Below, in pieces: positions 1 through 5,966 of a stretch of DNA of 6,814 nt. The notes under the pieces were generated by a model. That model had not been told where the DNA came from and searched no databases. It saw only the letters and a list, made by a program, of their open reading frames with translations. Made by a program: the position numbers and the translations under genes. Source of the DNA: an uncultured Oscillospiraceae bacterium (lineage in GTDB: Bacteria > Bacillota_A > Clostridia > Oscillospirales > Acutalibacteraceae); contig CAJLZR010000044.1 of the NCBI GenBank assembly GCA_905211185.1, positions 1-6,814 on the forward strand, given 5' to 3'. The first letter of the stretch is position 1, and each line of letters opens with the position of its first letter.

Positions 1-562
1 TTCCGATTTTTGCATAAGCTTTTATGTTATAACTCCCGTTATGCGGCAACTTAACGCTATGTTCCCAAACGTAATAGTCAAGATAATTCGATTTTGATTT
101 ACATTCAAACGTTTTTGAATAATTTTCGCCTGTAACTTCAAATTTCAAAGATTCAACATCTTTATAGGTTATAGCCTTTAATTTAAAGTTTTCATTGACG
201 TTTACTACATTTGAGGAAGAATATACTATTCTAAAGGGCTCTCTCTCCCCCACCTCCACGACACATTTTGAAATGTTTTTTCCGTTTTTATCGGTAACCT
301 TTATAGTCGCTGTTCCACGGGGTTTTGCGTAAGCGATACCTTTTGAATCCACCGAAACGACGGATGAGTTTTCAGAATGCCAGTTATATTTTCTATCAGG
401 ATTTTTAAACTCGGGAGATAGTAAAATGCTTTTTCCTTCAGGGATATTATATTTTTCTCTTGAAAAAAAGTTAGAAGCTTTTGCACAATCCAAATTTAAA
501 AAAAGGAAACTTACTGCGATAATGGTAAAACACAAAATTATTTGCTTTCTAAATTTAATCAA
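1..562 (-). CDS. Secreted bacterial Ig-like (Big_2 type) protein, 5' part only
   Basis: This minus-strand frame is open from a TTG at 562 to the left edge: 187 residues, with the C-terminus outside the window. An in-frame TGA lies 15 bases upstream (580-578) and no ATG or GTG lies between, so TTG is the likely start; its Shine-Dalgarno is weak. Residues 1-29 look like a Sec signal peptide: basic K3, R5, K6, a hydrophobic core at about 8-24, and an AKA|S cleavage site after 29. C26 lacks a proper lipobox, so a lipoprotein is unlikely. Residues about 38-104 fit a Big_2 Ig-like domain: W61, NSS 65-67, VD at 71-72, G75, AK at 79-80, GTATIKV 83-89, and a final CVVEV strand. A second beta-rich, Ig-like stretch begins near 108. 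The role is unknown; such domains usually sit in surface or wall-associated proteins. It follows the aminotransferase by 33 bases with no visible terminator, so the two may be cotranscribed. Confidence 0.82.
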   Translation of the reverse strand, partial: MIKFRKQIILCFTIIAVSFLFLNLDCAKASNFFSREKYNIPEGKSILLSPEFKNPDRKYNWHSENSSVVSVDSKGIAYAKPRGTATIKVTDKNGKNISKCVVEVGEREPFRIVYSSSNVVNVNENFKLKAITYKDVESLKFEVTGENYSKTFECKSKSNYLDYYVWEHSVKLPHNGSYNIKAYAKIG

Positions 563-595
563 CCTAATTTCTCGCTTTCATTTTCTATTTTATAT

Positions 596-1870
596 CTAAT
601 TCTTTTTTAAAAACGCAAGCTTAACACATAAGCAAAAAAGCTCCATTGCGGCTTTTAAATCGTCTATATTAGGATAAGTCGGTGCAATGCGTATGTTACT
701 ATCTAAAGGATCAGTGCCATAAGGAAATGTTGCTCCGGCGCAGGTAAGCTTAACCCCCGCTTCTTTACAAAGCCTTACGACTTCTTTTGCGCAATTTGGA
801 TATGTATCAACACTTACAAAATATCCACCTTTGGGCACATTCCATTTCAAAATGGGGTTATTTTCAAATTCACCTTTAAGTAGATCTGTTACCATATCAA
901 ATTTTGGTTTTAAAATTTTACGATGCTTTTGCATATGGTCATATAAATTGGATTTATCTTTCAAAAATTTCAAATGCCTTAACTGATTTATCTTATCAAA
1001 TCCAACCGTCTTTACCGTGTACATTTTCTTTAAGTTTGTAAGATTTTCTCCATTGCATGCAAGAAATGCAACCCCTGCACCCGGAAAGGTTATCTTTGAA
1101 GTGGAATAAAAAACTAACGGCAATTCTTCGTTCCCATTTTTTTTGCATTCTTGTAATATATTAATAATGGAAGTTTTTTCATCGGTAAGATCGTGCACAA
1201 AATAGGCATTATCCCAAAAAATTTTAAAATCCTTGGCTTTGGGCTTTAATCTTGCAAACCTTTTTATAACTTCATCAGAATATGTTATGCCTTGCGGATT
1301 AGAATATTTTGGAACACACCATATACCTTTAATGCAAGAATCGTTTTGAACACTTTTTTCAATAAAATCCATATCGGGGCCATTTTCATTCATCTTTACG
1401 GAGATCATTTCAATGCCAAAATGTTCGCATATGGCAAAATGTCTATCATATCCGGGAGAAGGGCACAAAAATTTAATTTTTTCCTGTTTTGCCCAAGGTT
1501 TGCAGCCACAAGCTCCATGAATCATAAAAAATGATATGGCATCAAACATCATACTAAGGCTTGAATTGCCACCGACAATAAAATTATTTTCGTCCGTACC
1601 CGTAACTTCCGAAATAAATTTTTTCATTTCCGGCAATCCGTCGCAAACACCATAATTACGAACGTCTACCCCACTTTGAGTTATAAACTCGGATTCACTG
1701 TTTATTTCATCGAGCATTTTAAGTGATAAATCGAGCTGACGGCTTTCGGGCTTTCCCCTGGACATATCGAGTTTTAAATTCTGAGATTTTATTTTTTCAT
1801 AATTTTGCAAAAGCAACTTGTATTCTTCTAAGCTTTCTTCCTTTGATAATTTTAAAAAGTTTTTCACCAA
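596..1870 (-). CDS. Type Ic aspartate aminotransferase (PLP, fold type I)
   Basis: The 424-residue protein matches the aspartate aminotransferase subgroup Ic (Pfam Asp_aminotransf, once called Aminotran_MocR). Known members exchange the amino group between aspartate and 2-oxoglutarate, giving oxaloacetate and glutamate in the cytosol. Visible signatures are LDMSRGKP at 34-41, GNSSLSMMFD at 101-110 (cofactor phosphate region), PSPGYDRHF at 137-145, YSNPQG at 189-194, WDNAY at 219-223 with D220 expected to contact the PLP ring nitrogen, STSKITF at 256-262 with K259 the Schiff-base lysine, and R394 in NIRIAP as the substrate carboxylate arginine. The length is normal for the group. It starts at TTG (1870), with GTG as the next codon, so the exact start is ambiguous by one residue. 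It lacks the GntR-type DNA-binding domain of MocR regulators. Substrate preference is inferred from the family only. It is divergent from dpaA. Confidence 0.9.
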   Translation of the reverse strand: MVKNFLKLSKEESLEEYKLLLQNYEKIKSQNLKLDMSRGKPESRQLDLSLKMLDEINSESEFITQSGVDVRNYGVCDGLPEMKKFISEVTGTDENNFIVGGNSSLSMMFDAISFFMIHGACGCKPWAKQEKIKFLCPSPGYDRHFAICEHFGIEMISVKMNENGPDMDFIEKSVQNDSCIKGIWCVPKYSNPQGITYSDEVIKRFARLKPKAKDFKIFWDNAYFVHDLTDEKTSIINILQECKKNGNEELPLVFYSTSKITFPGAGVAFLACNGENLTNLKKMYTVKTVGFDKINQLRHLKFLKDKSNLYDHMQKHRKILKPKFDMVTDLLKGEFENNPILKWNVPKGGYFVSVDTYPNCAKEVVRLCKEAGVKLTCAGATFPYGTDPLDSNIRIAPTYPNIDDLKAAMELFCLCVKLAFLKKN

Positions 1871-1893
1871 TTAATATCACCTTTAATATAATA
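1866..1893 (+). promoter_or_regulatory. Candidate sigma-K-type promoter for dpaA-dpaB
   Basis: An AC dinucleotide in CACC (1865-1868) is followed after 17 bases by AATATAATA (1885-1893). This agrees with the mother-cell sigma-K pattern as I recall it (AC, 16-17 bases, CATANNNTA), apart from the first base of the -10. Transcription would begin near 1900, leaving room for the AAAGGA Shine-Dalgarno at about 1918-1924. Sigma-K control of the spoVF operon is known in Bacillus subtilis. The same bases contain TATAAT (1887-1892), and the region is so AT-rich that a chance match is quite possible. Confidence 0.35.
1876..1884 (-). promoter_or_regulatory. Ribosome binding site of the aminotransferase
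   Basis: On the minus strand AAAGGTGAT ends 5 bases before TTG (1870) and 8 bases before the adjoining in-frame GTG (1867). This is the only good Shine-Dalgarno here, so the start is one of these two codons. The GTG has the more usual spacing. Confidence 0.6.
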
Positions 1894-1933
1894 GTTTAAA
1901 ATATATAAATCCCTAAAGAAAGGAATTAAAAAC

Positions 1934-2812
1934 ATGCAAACAAAAAGAAGCTTTGGAATAATAGGCGGCGATTTGCGCCAGTATTATTTAGCAAAAAGTT
2001 TACTTCATGATAACAACAATGTATCGGTCTTTGGATTTGAAAGAATCACGAAAGAAACGGATAATTTTAAAAAATTGTCCTTACCTGAAGTTATTAACAG
2101 TTCCGAATACATAATCTTTCCCGTTCCGATAACAAGGAACAACCAAACTATCAATGCACCTTTTTCAAAAAACGAAATCTATATTAATAACGAACTGATA
2201 GATTCGTTAAAAAACAAAAAAATACTTGGTGGAATAATTATACCACATATTGAAAAATACGTCAAAAAAGGAGATTTTTCATTTTTCGACTATTATAACG
2301 AAGATTTTATAAAAGAAAACGCCGCTCTTACCGCAGAGGGTGCTATAAAAGTGTTTTTGGAGCATTCTTCAAAATCAATAAATAAAAGCAAGTTTTTAGT
2401 TTTGGGTTACGGCCGAATCGGAAAAGTTTTGTGTAAAATTTTAAAAAATATGGGAGCCGGTGTTACGGCCTCTGCAAGAAATATTAAAGATAAAATGCTT
2501 ATAAAACAAAATGGCTACCATTTTATCAATACAAACAAGATAACCGATGACGAAAATTTACCGTCTTACGATGCTATTTTTAATACCGTTCCTGCAATTA
2601 TACTAAATGAAGATGTTTTAAAAAAAATTTTGTCAAACACCATAATTATAGACCTCGCCTCGGAGCCCGGCGGAATAGATAAAAAATGCGCAGAAGACTT
2701 AAATATCACCTTTTTTCACGAATTAGGTATACCCGGAAGATATTTCCCCGAATCTGCAAGCGAAATTATCAAAAAAAACATCTACAAAATTATCAAGGAG
2801 GAAAACATATGA
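1934..2812 (+). CDS. dpaA: Dipicolinate synthase subunit A (SpoVFA/DpaA)
   Basis: This 292-residue protein is the NAD(P)-binding subunit of dipicolinate synthase. With DpaB it oxidises the dihydrodipicolinate-type intermediate of the lysine pathway to dipicolinic acid in the mother cell, for import into the spore core. The N-terminal DpaA domain carries GGDLRQ at 11-16 and FPVP at 62-65. ENAALTAEGA at 128-137 leads into a Rossmann domain with GYGRIG at 158-163. Further family marks are NTVP at 217-220, DLASEPGGID at 240-249 and PGRYFPESAS at 267-276. The length is close to the usual 290-300 residues. The ATG at 1934 follows AAAGGAA with 8 bases between. The stop overlaps the dpaB start by ATGA, so the two are translationally coupled. 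No sign of damage is seen. Its presence is strong evidence for an endospore former. Confidence 0.96.
   Translation: MQTKRSFGIIGGDLRQYYLAKSLLHDNNNVSVFGFERITKETDNFKKLSLPEVINSSEYIIFPVPITRNNQTINAPFSKNEIYINNELIDSLKNKKILGGIIIPHIEKYVKKGDFSFFDYYNEDFIKENAALTAEGAIKVFLEHSSKSINKSKFLVLGYGRIGKVLCKILKNMGAGVTASARNIKDKMLIKQNGYHFINTNKITDDENLPSYDAIFNTVPAIILNEDVLKKILSNTIIIDLASEPGGIDKKCAEDLNITFFHELGIPGRYFPESASEIIKKNIYKIIKEENI
2795..2801 (+). promoter_or_regulatory. Ribosome binding site fixing the dpaB start
   Basis: AAGGAGG lies 7 bases before ATG 2809, inside the last codons of dpaA. The same frame is open upstream to 2686, but this near-perfect Shine-Dalgarno, and the match of the DpaB N-terminus to its family, place the start at 2809. 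Confidence 0.85.
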
Positions 2813-3381
2813 AAAAAACAACCTTAGCATATGTTATATGCGGTTCATTTTGCACTATGGAGCGCTCTATAAAAGAAATGGAAAAACTAAGCAAATCAGG
2901 ATATGAAATAATTCCGATAATGTCCTATAATGCTTTTAACTGGGATACCAAATTTGGCAAAGCATTAGATTTTAGATTAAAAATAGAAAACATATGCGGA
3001 AAACAAATAATACATACCATACCCGACGCAGAGCCGATTGGCCCTAAAAAGATGGCTGATATTATGCTGATAGCTCCATGTACCGGAAATACTTTGGCAA
3101 AACTTACAAACGGAATTACAGACACTCCGGCTCTGATGGCGGCAAAATCCCACCTTAGAATAAATAGGCCTTTGGTAATCGCTTTGGCAACAAATGATGC
3201 GCTGGGAGCATCTGCACAAAACCTCGGGAAAATTCTAAATACAAAAAATGCATACATGGTTCCGCTAAAACAGGACAGTCCCACTATAAAGCCACACTCA
3301 ATGGTTTCAAACTTTGATTTAATTCCCGAAGCAATAGACATGGCAATAAACAATAAACAAATCCAACCTTGTTTTATATAG
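2809..3381 (+). CDS. dpaB: Dipicolinate synthase subunit B (SpoVFB/DpaB), flavoprotein
   Basis: The 190-residue protein is the flavoprotein-fold subunit that partners DpaA in making dipicolinic acid during sporulation. The fold is that of the flavoprotein/decarboxylase family (Pfam Flavoprotein). Visible motifs are GSFCT at 12-16 in the first nucleotide-binding loop, APCTGNTLAKL at 89-99, NGITDTPA at 101-108, ATNDALG at 127-133, VPLKQD at 151-156 and KPHSMV at 161-166. The length is close to the roughly 200 residues of the Bacillus protein. The start is set by AAGGAGG and overlaps the dpaA stop in ATGA. In Bacillus, asd, dapG and dapA follow in the same operon. Here none does: the next gene is an unrelated membrane protein behind its own promoter. 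I see no convincing hairpin terminator after the stop. Confidence 0.95.
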   Translation: MKKTTLAYVICGSFCTMERSIKEMEKLSKSGYEIIPIMSYNAFNWDTKFGKALDFRLKIENICGKQIIHTIPDAEPIGPKKMADIMLIAPCTGNTLAKLTNGITDTPALMAAKSHLRINRPLVIALATNDALGASAQNLGKILNTKNAYMVPLKQDSPTIKPHSMVSNFDLIPEAIDMAINNKQIQPCFI

Positions 3382-3397
3382 AAAAATTTATTAAAAA

Positions 3398-3427
3398 TTG
3401 CCATTACAAATAAAAATGTGATATAAT
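3398..3427 (+). promoter_or_regulatory. Sigma-A-type promoter with extended -10 for the FUSC-folate operon
   Basis: TTGCCA (3398-3403) and a perfect TATAAT (3422-3427) are 18 bases apart. TG at 3419-3420 gives the extended -10 form TGaTATAAT. Transcription should begin at about 3433-3435, giving a leader of about 69 bases before ATG 3503. It sits in the only sizeable gap (3382-3502) ahead of five closely spaced plus-strand genes, so it probably drives them all in vegetative cells, independently of dpaA-dpaB. Confidence 0.75.
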
Positions 3428-3462
3428 TACCCACGAGCATATTACTCAAAAACAATTTAATC

Positions 3463-3506
3463 AGGGAGGAACTCGGATAACACTTTATCCAAAATTGCCG
3501 CCATGA
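3463..3506 (+). promoter_or_regulatory. Unusual translation leader: distant SD, hairpin, possible mini-ORF
   Basis: AGGGAGGA (3463-3470) is a strong Shine-Dalgarno, but the ATG it should serve is at 3503, over 30 bases on. Between them GGATAA (3475-3480) and TTATCC (3485-3490) can pair as a 6-bp stem with a 4-base loop. No ATG, GTG or TTG lies at normal spacing from the Shine-Dalgarno. An ATA at 3477 does, and it opens nine codons that end in Pro-Pro-TGA (3504-3506), overlapping the FUSC start as ATGA. The pairing and spacing are seen directly; a regulatory role is inference. Confidence 0.4.
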
Positions 3507-4015
3507 ACCTGAACAAAAAGTATAAAATAGGGCTCAGAGCCATAAAAACTTCCGTTGCTGTTTCTATATGTGCGCTGATTTCCATGTTTTTCAACCACGA
3601 AGATATTTTTTGCGCATGTATAGCCTCAGTAATTTGTATGGAACAAACCTATGCACAAACTAAGGATACCGGAATAAACAGAATTATTGGCACATTGGTT
3701 GGCGGTATAATAGGATATTTAGGTCTTGAATGTGCTTGTGCTTTCCCATACTACGAATGGGTTAGAATTATTTTTCTACCGATCTGTATTATATGCGTTG
3801 TGTACATATGCAATTTCGTAAACAAAAAAAATGCAGTTTCGATAGGTTGCGTAGTTGTAATTGTTATACTTTCAAGGTCAGGAGCCAGTACAAGCAGCAC
3901 TTTGCAGTATGTTATCCAAAGAGTCAGTGACACACTTTTGGGAATATTTGTTGCAATGGTTATCAACAAATATATGTTTACCAAAAAGAAAACAAAAAGC
4001 GAAGCGGAGATGTAA
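3503..4015 (+). CDS. Small FUSC / aromatic acid exporter family (ArAE_1-like) membrane protein
   Basis: The 170-residue protein resembles the N-terminal membrane domain of the aromatic acid exporter family 1 (FUSC superfamily). The family-like core runs from IGLRAIKTSVAV (9-20) through ASVICMEQTYAQTKDTGINR (41-60) to IIGTLVGGIIGYLG (61-74). About six hydrophobic segments are visible: roughly 15-30, 34-46, 61-81, 88-106, 110-124 and 141-158. The tail is short and basic (160-166). The cytoplasmic C-terminal domain of longer family members is absent, so a working transporter would probably have to be an oligomer. Ten cysteines, nearly all in membrane segments, are unusual. The substrate is unknown; better-studied relatives export aromatic carboxylic acids. 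ATG 3503 is the only sensible start, but it lacks a nearby Shine-Dalgarno. The transglutaminase-like gene follows after 28 bases. Confidence 0.8.
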   Translation: MNLNKKYKIGLRAIKTSVAVSICALISMFFNHEDIFCACIASVICMEQTYAQTKDTGINRIIGTLVGGIIGYLGLECACAFPYYEWVRIIFLPICIICVVYICNFVNKKNAVSIGCVVVIVILSRSGASTSSTLQYVIQRVSDTLLGIFVAMVINKYMFTKKKTKSEAEM

Positions 4016-4043
4016 AACAGTGTAAAAAAGGGGTGTATTTAAA

Positions 4044-5402
4044 ATGAAGAATGTATCTCAAATGAAAAAAAAGTATACTTTTGGAATTTGCGCAATAGTA
4101 TTTATAATGTTTCTTTCGGTTGCGTACTATGTTCTAAGAGTTATTCAGGAAAACAATCACTTAGGAAGTCTTGCTGAAAGTATGAATTATTTAATGACGG
4201 GAAATTTTAAAAACAAAAATGATACGGAAGATGAATTTGTAGAACACAGCCAGATATATAATTATTTGGTAGATGCAGCCAAAGATCAAAAAAAATCAGT
4301 GATAAAACCCGTAACCACCTTGGTAGGATATAACGGCCTTCCGACAGATAGCGAAAAACTGTGCTATAAGTTAATCAAATCAAATTGTAATAATATCGCA
4401 ACAACCTCGCATAAATCAGGTCTTTATGCCATAGATCAAATAACGGTAAAAGATAACAAACTCTCCCCACTCCAGATAAAAAAAGTATTGTATGCTATTC
4501 AAAACGATAACCCTGATATATTCTGGATTGCAAACAGCTTTAGCTATCAGTATGTGGGTAATAATACCATTTTAAAACTAAATTCTATTTTAAGCCGTAA
4601 TGACCAACAAGAGGCAATCAAACGTCTTAGCAAAAAGGTTTCCTCTATTTTATCAAAAATTTCAGCCGATTCTTCGGCATACCAAAAAGAGTTATACGTA
4701 CACGACTATATACTAAACAACTGCAAATACAGTTATCAAAAAGATAACCAAAAAATTTATACGTCCTACGGCTGCTTGATTGAAAACAAAGCCGTTTGCG
4801 AAGGATATTCCAAAGCAGCGCAATTACTTTTAAATACGCTCGGAATCGAATGCAGTACTATTACAGGTTCAAAAAAGAAAGAAAATGAACCACACATGTG
4901 GAACATTGTTAAAATAAAAAATAGATGGTATCACCTAGACGTAACTTGGGACGGCTCAGGAAAAACGGGTCGATATAATTACTTCAACGTTGATGATAAA
5001 ACCATAAAATCAGACCACACCATAAACGAAGACGTAAATACTATCAAAAAATTATCGGATAGCAAGCGCTACAACTTTAAGTTGCCTCAATGTAATTCAA
5101 TGGCAGAAAACTACTATAACAAAAACGCCATAAAAATAGAAAAACTTGACAGTAACTCGGCAAACAGCATCATTAAAAAATTGGCAGACTTAGCTTCAAA
5201 AAAGAAAAAGTATATTTATATAAAAATAACCTCTAATTATAATGATATCAAAAAGCAACTGATCGGAGAAAAGCCATATAAGTTGTTTAAGTACATTGCC
5301 GACGCAAATAAAAAATCAAATAACAAGTTAAGCACTAACAAAATAAACTATAGCGATAACAAAACGCAAAAAGTTTTAATAATAGAGTTATTTTATAAAT
5401 AA
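4044..5402 (+). CDS. Membrane-anchored transglutaminase-like (papain-fold) protein
   Basis: This is a 452-residue protein. AAAGGGGTG 8 bases before ATG supports the start. A basic N-terminus (K8-K10) and one hydrophobic helix at about 12-33, with no clear cleavage site, suggest a signal anchor with the rest outside the cell. Residues about 60-210 are a helical/mixed region of the kind that precedes clostridial transglutaminase domains (NDNPDIFW at 154-161). The Transglut_core domain at about 212-315 has the whole triad: C252 in KAVCEGYSKAA, H284 in EPHMWNIV and D299 in WYHLDVTWD. The enzyme should therefore be active as a protease, peptidase or cross-linker; members of this fold differ and I cannot choose. 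Residues about 330-452 are lysine- and asparagine-rich and match nothing I recognise. The gene lies between the FUSC protein (28 bases) and folE (11 bases), so cotranscription is likely, but its tie to folate is unknown. Confidence 0.85.
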   Translation: MKNVSQMKKKYTFGICAIVFIMFLSVAYYVLRVIQENNHLGSLAESMNYLMTGNFKNKNDTEDEFVEHSQIYNYLVDAAKDQKKSVIKPVTTLVGYNGLPTDSEKLCYKLIKSNCNNIATTSHKSGLYAIDQITVKDNKLSPLQIKKVLYAIQNDNPDIFWIANSFSYQYVGNNTILKLNSILSRNDQQEAIKRLSKKVSSILSKISADSSAYQKELYVHDYILNNCKYSYQKDNQKIYTSYGCLIENKAVCEGYSKAAQLLLNTLGIECSTITGSKKKENEPHMWNIVKIKNRWYHLDVTWDGSGKTGRYNYFNVDDKTIKSDHTINEDVNTIKKLSDSKRYNFKLPQCNSMAENYYNKNAIKIEKLDSNSANSIIKKLADLASKKKKYIYIKITSNYNDIKKQLIGEKPYKLFKYIADANKKSNNKLSTNKINYSDNKTQKVLIIELFYK

Positions 5403-5413
5403 GGAAAGTTTTT

Positions 5414-5944
5414 ATGATAAACACAAAAAAAATAGAACAGCTAATCAAGGAACTATTGGAAGCTCTGGGGGAAAACACCAACCGCACCGGACTTAGTGAC
5501 ACCCCAAAAAGAGTTGCCGCAATGTATAAGGAGCTGTGTTCGGGGCTGGAAAAACCTCCCGAAAATCTAATTAAAGTTTTTGAAGAAAAATGGGTTAACT
5601 GCCAAGAAAAAGAAATTATCGAGATAAACGATATACCGGTTTATTCTATTTGCGAACACCACCTTTTACCGTTTATCGGCACTGCCAGCATAAAATACAT
5701 TCCAAAAGACGGACGTATTATGGGGCTTTCTAAATTTGCAAGAGTAGTTGATTATTTTGCAAAGAGGCCACAAGTTCAAGAACGCTTAACCGCAGAAATT
5801 GCCAAATTTTTATATGATAATTTAAACCCCTTCGGTGTGCAAGTAACTCTGGAATGCGAGCACCTTTGCATGATTATGCGAGGAATAAAAGCACATGGCT
5901 CCACCACAAAAACAACATTTGGTTACGGCGAAAAAATCGGATAG
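5414..5944 (+). CDS. folE: GTP cyclohydrolase I (FolE, type IA)
   Basis: FolE converts GTP to 7,8-dihydroneopterin triphosphate and formate, the first step of the pterin branch of folate synthesis, as a cytosolic toroidal oligomer. The 176-residue protein has TPKRVAAMYKELCSGL from 30, SICEHHLLPF at 78-87, GLSKFARVVDYFAKRPQVQE from 104 and CEHLCMIMRGIKA at 148-160. The zinc ligands should be C80, H83 and C152, and H82 and H150 are also kept, so this is an active-looking zinc-type enzyme rather than FolE2. It is slightly shorter than many homologues because the N-terminal extension is missing. The Shine-Dalgarno AAGGAAAG overlaps the stop codon of the upstream gene, and ATG follows at normal distance, which suggests translational coupling. 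folP begins 22 bases downstream. Confidence 0.97.
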   Translation: MINTKKIEQLIKELLEALGENTNRTGLSDTPKRVAAMYKELCSGLEKPPENLIKVFEEKWVNCQEKEIIEINDIPVYSICEHHLLPFIGTASIKYIPKDGRIMGLSKFARVVDYFAKRPQVQERLTAEIAKFLYDNLNPFGVQVTLECEHLCMIMRGIKAHGSTTKTTFGYGEKIG

Positions 5945-5966
5945 GACGAAAGGTAAGATTTAAAAA

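Noticed and set aside
301..486. 61-codon ATG frame on the minus strand
   Set aside because: It lies out of frame inside the secreted Ig-like gene, whose frame has a signal peptide and domain motifs; this one shows neither.
454..562. Lipoprotein signal with C26 as lipid-modified cysteine
   Set aside because: The residues before C26 (N-L-D) do not fit the lipobox, while AKA|S three residues later is a good signal peptidase I site.
563..595. Promoter or terminator between the aminotransferase and the Ig-like gene
   Set aside because: The 33 bases are AT-rich with no stem, no -35/-10 pair and only a weak ribosome binding site; cotranscription is the simpler reading.
1292..1534. 80-codon plus-strand frame
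   Set aside because: It is antisense to the well-supported aminotransferase, with no ribosome binding site or recognisable motif.
2686..2808. N-terminal extension of dpaB
   Set aside because: The extra residues are basic, overlap dpaA in another frame and are absent from the family; AAGGAGG before ATG 2809 marks the true start.
3382..3397. Rho-independent terminator after dpaB
   Set aside because: The bases are almost all A and T with no GC-rich stem, so no hairpin terminator can be supported, although one would be expected before the next promoter.
2925..3455. 176-codon hydrophobic frame on the minus strand
   Set aside because: It is antisense to dpaB, which has conserved motifs and a strong ribosome binding site. 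Its hydrophobicity is a typical complementary-strand effect. The 80-codon minus frame at 2977-3219 fails for the same reason.
3428..3502. Tetrahydrofolate or other riboswitch in the leader of the folate-containing operon
   Set aside because: The leader is only about 69 bases, the THF aptamer sequences I know are not visible, and the only clear pairing is a 6-bp hairpin.
3751..3984. 77-codon minus-strand frame
   Set aside because: It is a shadow of the FUSC gene with no supporting signal.
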